Shown here piece by piece: positions 1 to 8,134 of a stretch of 64,000 bases of DNA. Within the stretch, counting starts at the first letter, position 1; the number at the start of each line of letters is the position of its first letter. Source of the stretch: Arthrobacter sp. AFG20 (GTDB lineage Bacteria; Actinomycetota; Actinomycetes; Actinomycetales; Micrococcaceae); the NCBI RefSeq assembly GCF_002892795.1, contig NZ_PJMC01000003.1, forward strand, positions 248,001-312,000, written 5' to 3'. The translations under genes and the position numbers were made by a program. The notes under the pieces were generated by a model. The model was not told the DNA's origin and made no database searches. It saw only the letters and a program-made list of their open reading frames with translations.

Positions 1-713
1 CCTCACTCGCGGCCTACGCCATGGAAAAGAAGCGGGCCAAGAACCCCGAACGCTTCGGCCGCGGCGCCGTCGAAGGCGTCGCTGCACCGGAAAGCGCTAA
101 CAACGCCGCCGCGACGTCCTCCTTCATTCCGCTGCTGACCCTTGGCATTCCCGCCAATGCCACCATGGCCATCATCTTCGGCGCGCTGCTGATCCAGGGC
201 GTCACCCCCGGACCACAGCTCGTCCAGAACGACCCGGAACTTTTCTGGGGCGTAGTCAACTCCATGTACATCGGCAACATCCTGTTGCTGATCATGAGCA
301 TCCCCCTGGTCGGCGTCTTCGTGAAGATCCTGCGGGTCCGGGCGGCCATCCTCGCCCCGATCACGGTGCTCATCACGCTGATCGGCGTCTACACCATCAA
401 CAACAGCATCTTTGATATCTGGCTGGTCATCGTCTTCGGCCTGCTCGGCTACCTGATGAAGAAGTTCGGCTTCGAGCCCGGCCCGCTGGTACTAGCCTTC
501 GTCCTTGGCTCCCTCCTCGAGGAAAACCTGAGGCGCTCCCTCCTCGTCTTCGGAGGCGACGCCGCCGGATTCGTTACCCGGCCCATCTCCGGAATCCTGC
601 TGCTCGTCTTCGTTGTGGTGATGCTCCTGCCGCTGCTCCAGAAGGCCTTCAGGAAGGTCCGGACCACCGCACCAGCCGTCGAAGCCCGGCACCATGAAAA
701 GGAAAAAGTATGA
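1..713 (+). CDS. TctA-family tripartite tricarboxylate transporter, large membrane subunit (5' truncated)
   Basis: Only the C-terminal part, about 237 residues, lies in the window; the reading frame is open to the left edge. The segment FGRGAVEGVAAPESANNAAA followed by IPLLTLGIP is the conserved TctA signature, and several hydrophobic segments follow, as expected for the large permease of a TctABC uptake system in the cytoplasmic membrane. The TctC binding protein and TctB should lie upstream, outside the window. Its stop overlaps the next start (ATGA), so it is translationally coupled to the stress protein and glucarate genes. By context, and as inference only, the substrate may be glucarate/galactarate or a related dicarboxylate. 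Confidence 0.9.
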   Translation, partial: SLAAYAMEKKRAKNPERFGRGAVEGVAAPESANNAAATSSFIPLLTLGIPANATMAIIFGALLIQGVTPGPQLVQNDPELFWGVVNSMYIGNILLLIMSIPLVGVFVKILRVRAAILAPITVLITLIGVYTINNSIFDIWLVIVFGLLGYLMKKFGFEPGPLVLAFVLGSLLEENLRRSLLVFGGDAAGFVTRPISGILLLVFVVVMLLPLLQKAFRKVRTTAPAVEARHHEKEKV

Positions 714-1111
714 CCATTCTGATCGGCTACCTGCCCACGCCCGAAGGCGAGGCGGCCCTCGAGGCAGGCATCGCCGAAGGCCAGCTGCGAAGCGAAAGCA
801 TTGTCATCCTCAACTCTCCGCGCAAGGGAGCGCCCGTGGACGCTGCCCTCGCCTCGGTGGAACAAGTGGCTGAGCTGCTGCGGCGTGCCGAAGTGGCCGG
901 AGTCGAAGCCACAGTCCGGCAGCCGGGCCACACCGACGACCTGACCGACGAGTTTATTGACATCGCCGACGAAATCGACGCCTCCCTGATTGTCATCGGC
1001 CTTCGCAGGAGGTCCCAGGTGGGGAAGTTCATCCTCGGGAGCCACTCCCAGCGGATTTTGCTGCAGGCCGACCGCCCCGTGCTGGCGGTCAAAGTCCGGG
1101 AAAAGTCCTAA
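710..1111 (+). CDS. Universal stress protein (UspA family)
   Basis: A 133-residue single-domain Usp protein. It starts with the beta-strand ILIGYLPTPEGEAAL and ends with the typical nucleotide-binding region IVIGLRRRSQVGKFILGSHSQRILLQADRPVLAVK, which contains the G-2x-G-9x-G-(S/T)-like pattern; the match to IGLRRRSQVGKFILGSHS is good. The ATG overlaps the TctA stop. Usp genes are often attached to TTT and TRAP transporter operons, where they may sense ATP or modulate uptake, so the linkage is more informative than the name. Function in this operon is not established. Confidence 0.88.
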   Translation: MTILIGYLPTPEGEAALEAGIAEGQLRSESIVILNSPRKGAPVDAALASVEQVAELLRRAEVAGVEATVRQPGHTDDLTDEFIDIADEIDASLIVIGLRRRSQVGKFILGSHSQRILLQADRPVLAVKVREKS

Positions 1112-1184
1112 GCCAACCCAATTCAACCCACGCCCGGCAGCGCACCTCACCCGCCGGACCATGAAGCCAGGAGTAACCCAAGCC

Positions 1185-2477
1185 GTGAACCACCCCCTCA
1201 GCCCAACCGGGCCCCACCGCATTAGGGACATCGCCATCACCCCGGTGGCATTCAAGGATCCGCCCCTGCTTAACGCGGTGGGCGTGCACGAGCCGTTTGC
1301 GCTGCGGGCCATCGTGGAGATCACCACCGACACCGGTTTCCTGGGCCTGGGCGAGACCTACGGGGACGCCCCGCACCTGAGCCGGCTGCAACTCGCCGCC
1401 GAGGCCCTGGCCGGAACCGATGTCTTCAACATCAACGAGATGCGCCAGCGGGTCATCAAGGCCCTCAACGCCGACACCACCGTCGGCGGGCATGGGATGT
1501 CCGGGATGGTGACCGGCTCCAGCACCCCTGACCGGGTGCTGTCTCCCTTCGACGTTGCTTCGCTGGACATCCAGGGAAAGGTCCTGGGACGCCCTGTCAG
1601 CGACCTGCTCGGAGGCGCGGTCCGGGACGAGATTCCCTTCAGCGGATACCTCTTCTACAAGTGGGCGGGCCACCCGGGCCACGAGGAGGACTCCTGGGGA
1701 GCGGCGCTGGATCCGGAAGGAATCGTCCGGCAGGCCCGGCGCATGGTGGATGAGTACGGCTTCACCGCGCTGAAACTTAAGGCGGGCGTGTTCCCTCCCG
1801 AACAGGAAGTGGAGGCCATCAGGGCGCTCCGGGCCGAATTCCCGGATCTGCCGCTGCGCATCGATCCCAACGCGGCATGGACGGTGGACACCTCCATCCG
1901 GGTGGGCAAGGATCTCGACGGCGTCCTGGAGTATCTTGAGGATCCGACGCCGGGCCTTGCCGGCATGGCCGAAGTGCGCCGCAACGTGTCCATGCCCCTC
2001 GCGACCAACATGTGCGTGGTCAGCTTCGGCGACGTGCCTCCGTCCGTTGAGGCCGGTTCCGTGGACGTCATCCTCTCGGACCACCATTTCTGGGGCGGCC
2101 TGCGCCGGTCGCAGGCCCTGGCCGGCATATCGGAGACCTTCGGCCTTGGGCTGTCCATGCACTCCAACTCGCACCTGGGCATCAGCCTGGCCGCGATGGT
2201 TCATCTGGCTGCTGCCACGCCGAACCTGGACTACGCCTGCGATACGCACTGGCCGTGGAAGGACGCCGGGGAAGATGTCATCGTTCCCGGCCCCCTGGTT
2301 TTCCGCAACGGCGCCGTCGGTGTTCCCACCGCGCCCGGACTCGGCGTGGAACTGGACCGCGATGCCCTCGCCCGTCTGCACGAGCAGTACCTGAAGTCCG
2401 GCATGCTCAACCGCGACGACACCGGCTACATGCAGAGCCTTCACCCCGACTACGAACTGGAATCCCCGCGGTGGTGA
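1185..2477 (+). CDS. Glucarate-dehydratase-like enolase superfamily enzyme
   Basis: About 430 residues from the GTG at 1185, chosen because AGGAG at 1169-1173 precedes it; an in-frame ATG at 1161 is possible. The fold is mandelate racemase/muconate lactonizing enzyme: N-terminal capping domain, then the barrel with the KxK motif in ALKLKAGVF, metal ligands in RIDPNAAW, YLEDPTPG and the ATNMCV region, and the SMHSNSHLG segment carrying the catalytic His. These fit the GudD subgroup, which dehydrates D-glucarate or L-idarate to 5-dehydro-4-deoxyglucarate. It is clearly divergent from the second copy at 5195-6523, so the two may split substrates such as glucarate, galactarate or idarate. Confidence 0.85.
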   Translation: MNHPLSPTGPHRIRDIAITPVAFKDPPLLNAVGVHEPFALRAIVEITTDTGFLGLGETYGDAPHLSRLQLAAEALAGTDVFNINEMRQRVIKALNADTTVGGHGMSGMVTGSSTPDRVLSPFDVASLDIQGKVLGRPVSDLLGGAVRDEIPFSGYLFYKWAGHPGHEEDSWGAALDPEGIVRQARRMVDEYGFTALKLKAGVFPPEQEVEAIRALRAEFPDLPLRIDPNAAWTVDTSIRVGKDLDGVLEYLEDPTPGLAGMAEVRRNVSMPLATNMCVVSFGDVPPSVEAGSVDVILSDHHFWGGLRRSQALAGISETFGLGLSMHSNSHLGISLAAMVHLAAATPNLDYACDTHWPWKDAGEDVIVPGPLVFRNGAVGVPTAPGLGVELDRDALARLHEQYLKSGMLNRDDTGYMQSLHPDYELESPRW

Positions 2478-2527
2478 ATCACCGGCGGCTCAATACTCTA
2501 CGGGCATCACTCAATACATAAATAGGC

Positions 2528-2557
2528 TTAGACAGACATCAATCGGCTGCCTAGTCT
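2528..2557 (+). promoter_or_regulatory. Possible sigma70-type promoter before kdgD
   Basis: In the 134-bp gap after the first dehydratase gene, TTAGAC is followed after 18 bp by TAGTCT. This is a weak match to -35/-10 consensus, but the stretch is AT-richer than its surroundings. It would give kdgD and the genes behind it a start separate from the upstream transport genes. Confidence 0.3.
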
Positions 2558-2611
2558 GAATAAGAACCACACAACTCCCGCCGCTCCCGGCACCGACTCC
2601 AAGGACATCCC

Positions 2612-3526
2612 GTGGCAAAGTACTCACCCCAGGAACTCGCAAACATCCTCAAGGAAGGGCTGCTCTCCTTCCCCGTGACCTCCTTCGATGCAGAGCTGCA
2701 GTTCGACGAGGAGAACTACCGCAAGCACCTGGCATGGCAGGCCAGCTACCCCGTCGCCGGGCTCTTCGCCGCCGGCGGCACGGGTGAGGGCTTCTCCCTC
2801 ACCCCGGCCGAGTCCGCCCGCGTGGTCCGCGCCGCCGTCGAGGAAGTCGGCAGCACCGTCCCCGTTCTGGCCTCCGCCGGCGGTTCCACCGCCCAGGCCA
2901 TCGAAAACGCGAGGGCCGCCGAAGCCGCCGGCGCCGAGGGCATCCTGCTCCTGCCGCCGTACCTGACCGAAGCCGACCAGGGCGGCCTGATCGACCACGT
3001 CAGCGCCATCTGCAGCGCCACGTCGCTGGGTGTCATCATCTACAACCGCGCCAACGCCATCTACAAGGACACCACCGTGGCCACCCTGGCCGACCGGCAC
3101 GAGAACCTGATCGGCTTCAAGGACGGCGTGGGCGACCTCGAGCACGACGCCCGCGTCTACGCCAAGCTAGGCGACCGCCTGTTCTACTTGGGCGGCCTCC
3201 CCACGGCCGAGACCTTCGCGCTGCCGCTCCTGCAGCTGGGCATGAGCACCTACTCCAGCGCCATGTACAACTTCGTGCCGCAGTTCGCGCTCGACTTCTA
3301 CCAGGACGTCCGCAACAACGACCGCGTGGCCGTCAACCAGAAGCTCAACGACTTCGTCATCCCCTACCTGGACATCCGCGACCGCGTGAAGGGCTACTCC
3401 GTCTCCATCGTCAAGGGCGGCCTCGACGCGATCGGCCGCTCCGCCGGCGGCGTCCGTCCCCCGCTGCAGAACCTGGCACCGCAGGACCTTGCCGACCTCA
3501 AGGCGCTCATCGCCAAGGTCTCCTAG
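2612..3526 (+). CDS. kdgD: 5-dehydro-4-deoxyglucarate dehydratase
   Basis: A 304-residue member of the DHDPS/NAL class I aldolase superfamily starting with GTG. The Schiff-base lysine sits in [10 protein letters not shown] and the partner tyrosine in GVIIYNRAN; the N-terminal [11 protein letters not shown] and [10 protein letters not shown] are typical of KdgD, which dehydrates and decarboxylates 5-dehydro-4-deoxyglucarate to 2,5-dioxopentanoate (alpha-ketoglutarate semialdehyde). The enzyme is cytoplasmic. It lies between the two glucarate dehydratase genes and directly before the semialdehyde dehydrogenase, completing the non-phosphorylative route to 2-oxoglutarate. Confidence 0.95.
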   Translation: MAKYSPQELANILKEGLLSFPVTSFDAELQFDEENYRKHLAWQASYPVAGLFAAGGTGEGFSLTPAESARVVRAAVEEVGSTVPVLASAGGSTAQAIENARAAEAAGAEGILLLPPYLTEADQGGLIDHVSAICSATSLGVIIYNRANAIYKDTTVATLADRHENLIGFKDGVGDLEHDARVYAKLGDRLFYLGGLPTAETFALPLLQLGMSTYSSAMYNFVPQFALDFYQDVRNNDRVAVNQKLNDFVIPYLDIRDRVKGYSVSIVKGGLDAIGRSAGGVRPPLQNLAPQDLADLKALIAKVS

Positions 3527-3572
3527 CCGCCGGCCGCTTAGCCAAACCCACTTTTACCCAGGAGGAACCACC

Positions 3573-5198
3573 GTGACCCTCATCGGACACTCCCTGATCG
3601 CCGGACAGACCGTCGCCGGCGAAGGCAAAACCGCCTTCGCCTTCAACCCGGCCACCAACGAACAGCTCGAACCTGCCTACACCCTGCTCACCGAGGAGCA
3701 GCTCAAGGCCGCCACGTCCGCGGCCGCCGAGGCCTTCGAGTCATTCAGCGCCCTTGACCCCGAAACCCACGCTGCGTTCCTGGACTCGATCGCGGACAAC
3801 ATCGAAGCCATCGGCGACGAACTGATCGTCCGCGCCGGCCAAGAGACCGGACTGCCGGCCGCACGGCTGCAGGGCGAGCGCGCCCGCACCACCGGACAGC
3901 TGCGGCTCTTCGCCAACGTCGTGCGCCAGGGCGACTTCCGCGGCGTGCGCATCGACCCGGCCCTGCCGGACCGCACCCCCCTCCCCCGCGCCGACATCCG
4001 CCAGCGCCAGATCCCGCTGGGTCCCGTCGCCGTCTTCGGCGCCAGCAACTTCCCGCTGGCCTTCTCGACGGCGGGCGGCGACACCGCCTCGGCCCTCGCC
4101 GCCGGCTGCCCCGTGGTCTTCAAGGCGCACAACGCCCACCCCGGCACCAGCGAACTCGTGGGCCAGGCCATCGCCAAGGCCGTTGCTGACCTCGGCCTCC
4201 ACCCGGGCGTTTTCTCCCTGATCTACGGCCCGGGCAGCAGCATCGGCCAGGCCCTGGTCGCGGACCCGGCCATCAAGGCCGTGGGCTTCACGGGTTCCCA
4301 GAGCGCCGGCATCGCCCTGATGCGCACCGCCGCCGCACGCCCCGAGCCCATCCCGGTGTACGCCGAGATGTCTTCGCTCAACCCCGTGTTCGTCTTCCCG
4401 GGCGCGCTGAAGGGCTCCGCCGAACAAATCGACGCCCTGGCGCAGCAGTACGTCACCGCCGTCACCGGCAGCTCCGGCCAGCTCTGCACCTCCCCAGGCC
4501 TGCTGTTCGCCCCGGCCGGCGAGGCAGGCGACAAACTGGCTGCCGCCGTCGGACGCGCTGTTTCCGCCTGCGCCGGACAGACCATGCTGACCGCCGGCAT
4601 CGCCGGCTCCTGGAACACCGGCACCGAGGCGCTCGGCGCCGCCGAGAACGTGACCGTCGTCGGGACCGGAACCCCCGGCCCCACCGAGAACGCCCCGGCA
4701 CCTGCCATCTTCGGCACGGACATCCGCGACTTCATCAGCAACGAGGTGCTGCACGCGGAAATCTTCGGCGCAGCGTCCCTGGTGATCCGCTACTCCTCCG
4801 CCGAGGAGCTGGTGGAGGCCACCAACCGGATCGAGGGGCAGCTCACCGCTTCCCTGCAGCTCACCGAGGAGGACTACCCGACGGCGGCACGCCTGATCCC
4901 CGCACTGGAACAGAAGGTGGGGCGCATCATCGTCAACGGCTGGCCCACCGGCGTCGAGGTCGGGCACGCCATGGTCCACGGCGGACCCTTCCCCGCCACC
5001 TCTGACACACGCACCACCTCCGTGGGTACGCTGGCCATCAACAGGTTCCTCCGGCCGGTCGCCTACCAGAACCTGCCCCAGGAACTGCTGCCCGCACCGC
5101 TCCACGACACCAACCCGTGGCAGCTGAACCGCCGGATCGACGGCGACGTTGTTTCCGCCGACGCCGCTCAGGCAGAGAAAGAGGAGGTCAGCGCATGA
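3573..5198 (+). CDS. Alpha-ketoglutarate semialdehyde dehydrogenase (NADP-type aldehyde dehydrogenase)
   Basis: About 541 residues from the GTG at 3573, which has a strong AGGAGG at 3560-3565. The aldehyde dehydrogenase fold is clear: cofactor-binding [16 protein letters not shown] and FTGSQSAG, the general-base glutamate in YAEMSSLNP, and the nucleophile cysteine in [10 protein letters not shown]. The length, the FGASNFP segment and the operon position fit the 2,5-dioxovalerate dehydrogenase branch, which oxidises the KdgD product to 2-oxoglutarate. Its stop overlaps the start of gudD (ATGA), so the two are translationally coupled. Confidence 0.92.
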   Translation: MTLIGHSLIAGQTVAGEGKTAFAFNPATNEQLEPAYTLLTEEQLKAATSAAAEAFESFSALDPETHAAFLDSIADNIEAIGDELIVRAGQETGLPAARLQGERARTTGQLRLFANVVRQGDFRGVRIDPALPDRTPLPRADIRQRQIPLGPVAVFGASNFPLAFSTAGGDTASALAAGCPVVFKAHNAHPGTSELVGQAIAKAVADLGLHPGVFSLIYGPGSSIGQALVADPAIKAVGFTGSQSAGIALMRTAAARPEPIPVYAEMSSLNPVFVFPGALKGSAEQIDALAQQYVTAVTGSSGQLCTSPGLLFAPAGEAGDKLAAAVGRAVSACAGQTMLTAGIAGSWNTGTEALGAAENVTVVGTGTPGPTENAPAPAIFGTDIRDFISNEVLHAEIFGAASLVIRYSSAEELVEATNRIEGQLTASLQLTEEDYPTAARLIPALEQKVGRIIVNGWPTGVEVGHAMVHGGPFPATSDTRTTSVGTLAINRFLRPVAYQNLPQELLPAPLHDTNPWQLNRRIDGDVVSADAAQAEKEEVSA

Positions 5199-6523
5199 CC
5201 GCCCAGCCGACAGTCGCCCGCGTGGAGGTAGTCCCGGTTGCGGGCTACGACAGCATGCTGATGAACCTCAGCGGCGCCCACGGGCCGTTCTTCACCCGGA
5301 ACGTGGTCATCGTGACCGACTCCGACGGCCGGACCGGCCTCGGCGAGGTCCCGGGCGGCGAGAAGATCCGCACCACCATCGAAGAAGCCGGCGCACTGAT
5401 CACCGGCAGGCCGGTGGCCCGCTACCGTTCGCTGCTGCGCGAGATCGCCGCGGAGTTCGCGGACCGCGACGCCGGCGGCCGGGGCCTGCAGACCTTCGAC
5501 CTGCGCACCACCGTCCACGCCGTCACCGCCGTCGAGTCCGCGCTGCTGGACCTCCACGGCCAGTTCCTTGGCGTCCCGGTGGCCGAACTGCTGGGCGACG
5601 GCCAGCAGCGCACGTCCGTGCCCATGCTCGGATACCTGTTCTTCGTCGGTGACCACAAGCGGACGGATCTGCCGTACCTCGTGGAGGACGCGCCGTCGGA
5701 CCGCTGGGAGGAACTGCGCCGCCAGGAGGCCATGACGCCGGAGGCCGTTGTGGCGCTGGCCGAAGCCGCGCAGGAGCGCTACGGCTTCAGCGATTTCAAG
5801 CTCAAGGGCGGCGTGCTGTCCGGCGACGACGAGGTGGACGTGGTCACTGCCCTGGCCAAACGCTTCCCGGACGCCCGCGTCACGCTGGACCCGAACGGCG
5901 GCTGGCTGCTCGAGGAGGCCATCCGGCTGGGCAAGCGGATGCAGGGCGTCGTGGCCTACGCCGAGGACCCCTGCGGCGCGGAAGGCCGCTTCTCCGGACG
6001 CGAGGTCATGGCCGAGTTCCGCCGGGCCACCGGGCTGAAGACGGCCACCAACATGATCGCCACGGACTGGCGCGAAATGGCCCACGCCATCCGCAGCAAC
6101 GCCGTCGACATCCCGCTGGCCGACCCGCACTTCTGGACCATGCACGGTTCGGTCCGGGTGGCGCAGCTGTGCAACGAGTTCGGCCTCACGTGGGGCTCGC
6201 ACTCGAACAACCACTTCGACATCTCGCTGGCCATGTTCACCCACACCGGCGCGGCAGCACCCGGCGAGATCACCGCACTGGACACGCACTGGATCTGGCA
6301 GGACGGGCAGGGCCTTACAAAGAACCCGCTGCAGATCAAGGGCGGCGCCATCGAGGTTCCGGCCGCGCCGGGACTCGGCATCGAACTGGACCGCGAGGCG
6401 CTGGACAAGGCGCACCAGCTTTACCTGAAGCACGGCCTGGATGCCCGCGACGACAGCATCGGCATGCAGTACTACGTCGACGGCTGGTCCTTCGATCCGA
6501 AGCGGCCCTGCCTGGTGAGGTAG
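5195..6523 (+). CDS. gudD: D-glucarate dehydratase
   Basis: A 442-residue enzyme starting at ATG 5195 after GAGGAGG and closely resembling E. coli GudD along its whole length, for example in [43 protein letters not shown] and [17 protein letters not shown]. The KxK base is in DFKLKGG, a metal ligand is in LDPNGGW and the His of the His/Asp dyad is in SHSNNH. It dehydrates D-glucarate (and usually L-idarate) to 5-dehydro-4-deoxyglucarate in the cytoplasm. It is coupled to the upstream dehydrogenase and is the canonical copy of the two dehydratases here. Confidence 0.95.
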   Translation: MTAQPTVARVEVVPVAGYDSMLMNLSGAHGPFFTRNVVIVTDSDGRTGLGEVPGGEKIRTTIEEAGALITGRPVARYRSLLREIAAEFADRDAGGRGLQTFDLRTTVHAVTAVESALLDLHGQFLGVPVAELLGDGQQRTSVPMLGYLFFVGDHKRTDLPYLVEDAPSDRWEELRRQEAMTPEAVVALAEAAQERYGFSDFKLKGGVLSGDDEVDVVTALAKRFPDARVTLDPNGGWLLEEAIRLGKRMQGVVAYAEDPCGAEGRFSGREVMAEFRRATGLKTATNMIATDWREMAHAIRSNAVDIPLADPHFWTMHGSVRVAQLCNEFGLTWGSHSNNHFDISLAMFTHTGAAAPGEITALDTHWIWQDGQGLTKNPLQIKGGAIEVPAAPGLGIELDREALDKAHQLYLKHGLDARDDSIGMQYYVDGWSFDPKRPCLVR

Positions 6524-6567
6524 GTTTTTTGACCGTCTGCACATACACGTAAATAGAAGGGTCAAGA

Positions 6568-7488
6568 GTGGGCGGCGTTGTCTCCGGAATACTCATCGTT
6601 TCGGCAGTCATCGCCGTCGGTTACCTCGCAGCAAGGTTACGCATTCTGGGTCCCGAGGTCCAGGGTGCGCTGACCCGCACTGCCTTCTACATCACCAACC
6701 CTGCCCTGCTTTACACCGTGGTGGCCGGCTCCGATATCCGGGCCGCACTCGGAACGGACGCCCCGCTGGCGCTGCTATCGGCAGCGGCGGTGGGGCTTCT
6801 TTACTGGCTGTTGAGCTTCCTGTTCTTCCGCCGCCCGGCCGCGGAGACCGCCGTCGGCGCGATGGCCAGCAGCTACGCCAACGCCAACAACATCGGCATT
6901 CCGGTCTCGCTGTACGCCGTCGGCACCGCCCAGCATGTGGCGCCGGTGCTGCTGGTGCAGCTTCTGGTTTTGGCCCCGTTCTACCTCACGCTGCTGGGAG
7001 TCTTCTCCGGTGCCCGGATTTCGTGGAAGAAAATGCTGCTCCAGCCGCTGTCCAACCCGATGATCATCGCCTCGGCGCTCGGCGTGGTGGTGGCACTGAC
7101 AGGCTGGCAGGAGCCCGACCTGCTGCAGAAGCCCATCGACATGCTGGCCGGCGGTGCCGTCCCCATGGTGCTTCTCGCCTTTGGCCTGTCGCTCGCCGGA
7201 CGGGCGCCGCTGCAGAAGGACGACGGCCGGACCGAGACCCTCGTGGCAACGTTCCTGAAGATCGCCGGCATGCCCGCGATCGTGTGGCTACTGGGACGCT
7301 TTGTGTTTGGCCTGGAGGGGCAGCATCTGCTGGCCAGCGTGATCATGGCGGCGCTGCCCACGGCGCAGAACGTCTTCCTCTTCGCCTCCCCCTACGGCCG
7401 GGGCATGACCGTGGCCCGCGACGTGATCCTCTGCACCACCATCCTGTGTGTGGGGGCGCTGCTGGTTGTTGCCTGGGCCGCCGGGTAG
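6568..7488 (+). CDS. AEC-family (auxin efflux carrier type) permease
   Basis: A 306-residue, strongly hydrophobic protein with an N-terminal set of membrane helices (ILIVSAVIAVGYLAARL, FYITNPALLYTVV), a central loop and a second helical set containing LPTAQNVFLFA, a pattern seen in AEC transporters near the C-terminal helices. The start is a GTG 44 bp after gudD. AEC members export or import organic acids such as malate and malonate. Position at the end of the glucarate operon suggests transport of a dicarboxylate or pathway product; the direction cannot be told from sequence. Confidence 0.85.
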   Translation: MGGVVSGILIVSAVIAVGYLAARLRILGPEVQGALTRTAFYITNPALLYTVVAGSDIRAALGTDAPLALLSAAAVGLLYWLLSFLFFRRPAAETAVGAMASSYANANNIGIPVSLYAVGTAQHVAPVLLVQLLVLAPFYLTLLGVFSGARISWKKMLLQPLSNPMIIASALGVVVALTGWQEPDLLQKPIDMLAGGAVPMVLLAFGLSLAGRAPLQKDDGRTETLVATFLKIAGMPAIVWLLGRFVFGLEGQHLLASVIMAALPTAQNVFLFASPYGRGMTVARDVILCTTILCVGALLVVAWAAG

Positions 7489-7576
7489 ATGCTGGCGGGT
7501 TCTTATTTGCCCCCATCTGACGTCACACAACGCGACGGCATCCGAATCCGGACAAGCAACGCCCTACCCTTGACTG

Positions 7577-8134
7577 GTGACTTTGACTAAGATCCGCACC
7601 GCCGCCGCGAGCTCCCTCGCCGCCGCAGGTCTCCTCTTTACTCTCGCCGCCTGCTCCACGCCGGCCGCCACCCAGCCCTCCACCTCGGCACCGGCCGCCC
7701 CGGCAACCGCTTCATCCAGCGCCGCCGCCGGGCCCTGCACCGGTGTGAAGGTCATCGTCGATTCGGGCTCCCTGAAGCAGGCCGCCGCTGATTCGTCCGT
7801 TTGCGTCCCCGTGGATGCGCCCACTCTCGCTTCCAAGGTGCTCGACGAGGCAAAGGTGAAAACCGAGGGCACTGACGCCTATCCCAAGGAACTGGTGTGC
7901 CGTGTGAACGGCGTCCCCGCCGCAGACTTCGACATCGTGCACAAGGGCGGCACGTACCGGGAAGAATGCAAGAAGATGCCCGCGGCCTTTGCCTACTGGT
8001 CGCTCTGGGTTAAGCCGGCCTCCGGCGCCTGGGCATACGCGCAGGAAGGCCTCGCCACCCTGAAGGTGAGCCCGGGACAGAGCCTGGAACTGCTCTACAC
8101 GGTCGACGGCGCACCGGCCGCACCCGCGGCGTGA
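7577..8134 (+). CDS. Putative lipoprotein coupled to an ECF transporter
   Basis: A 185-residue protein with a type II signal peptide: basic start, hydrophobic ASSLAAAGLLFTL and lipobox LAAC, so the mature N-terminal cysteine is anchored to the outer face of the membrane. An Ala/Thr/Ser/Pro-rich linker follows. The C-terminal half has YWSLWVKPASGAW, then VSPGQSLELLY, which resembles the DUF4430/transcobalamin-C-like pattern; I treat this as a suggestion only. It starts with GTG and its stop overlaps the start of the ECF gene (GTGA). The likely role is an accessory vitamin-binding protein for that transporter. Confidence 0.75.
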   Translation: MTLTKIRTAAASSLAAAGLLFTLAACSTPAATQPSTSAPAAPATASSSAAAGPCTGVKVIVDSGSLKQAAADSSVCVPVDAPTLASKVLDEAKVKTEGTDAYPKELVCRVNGVPAADFDIVHKGGTYREECKKMPAAFAYWSLWVKPASGAWAYAQEGLATLKVSPGQSLELLYTVDGAPAAPAA

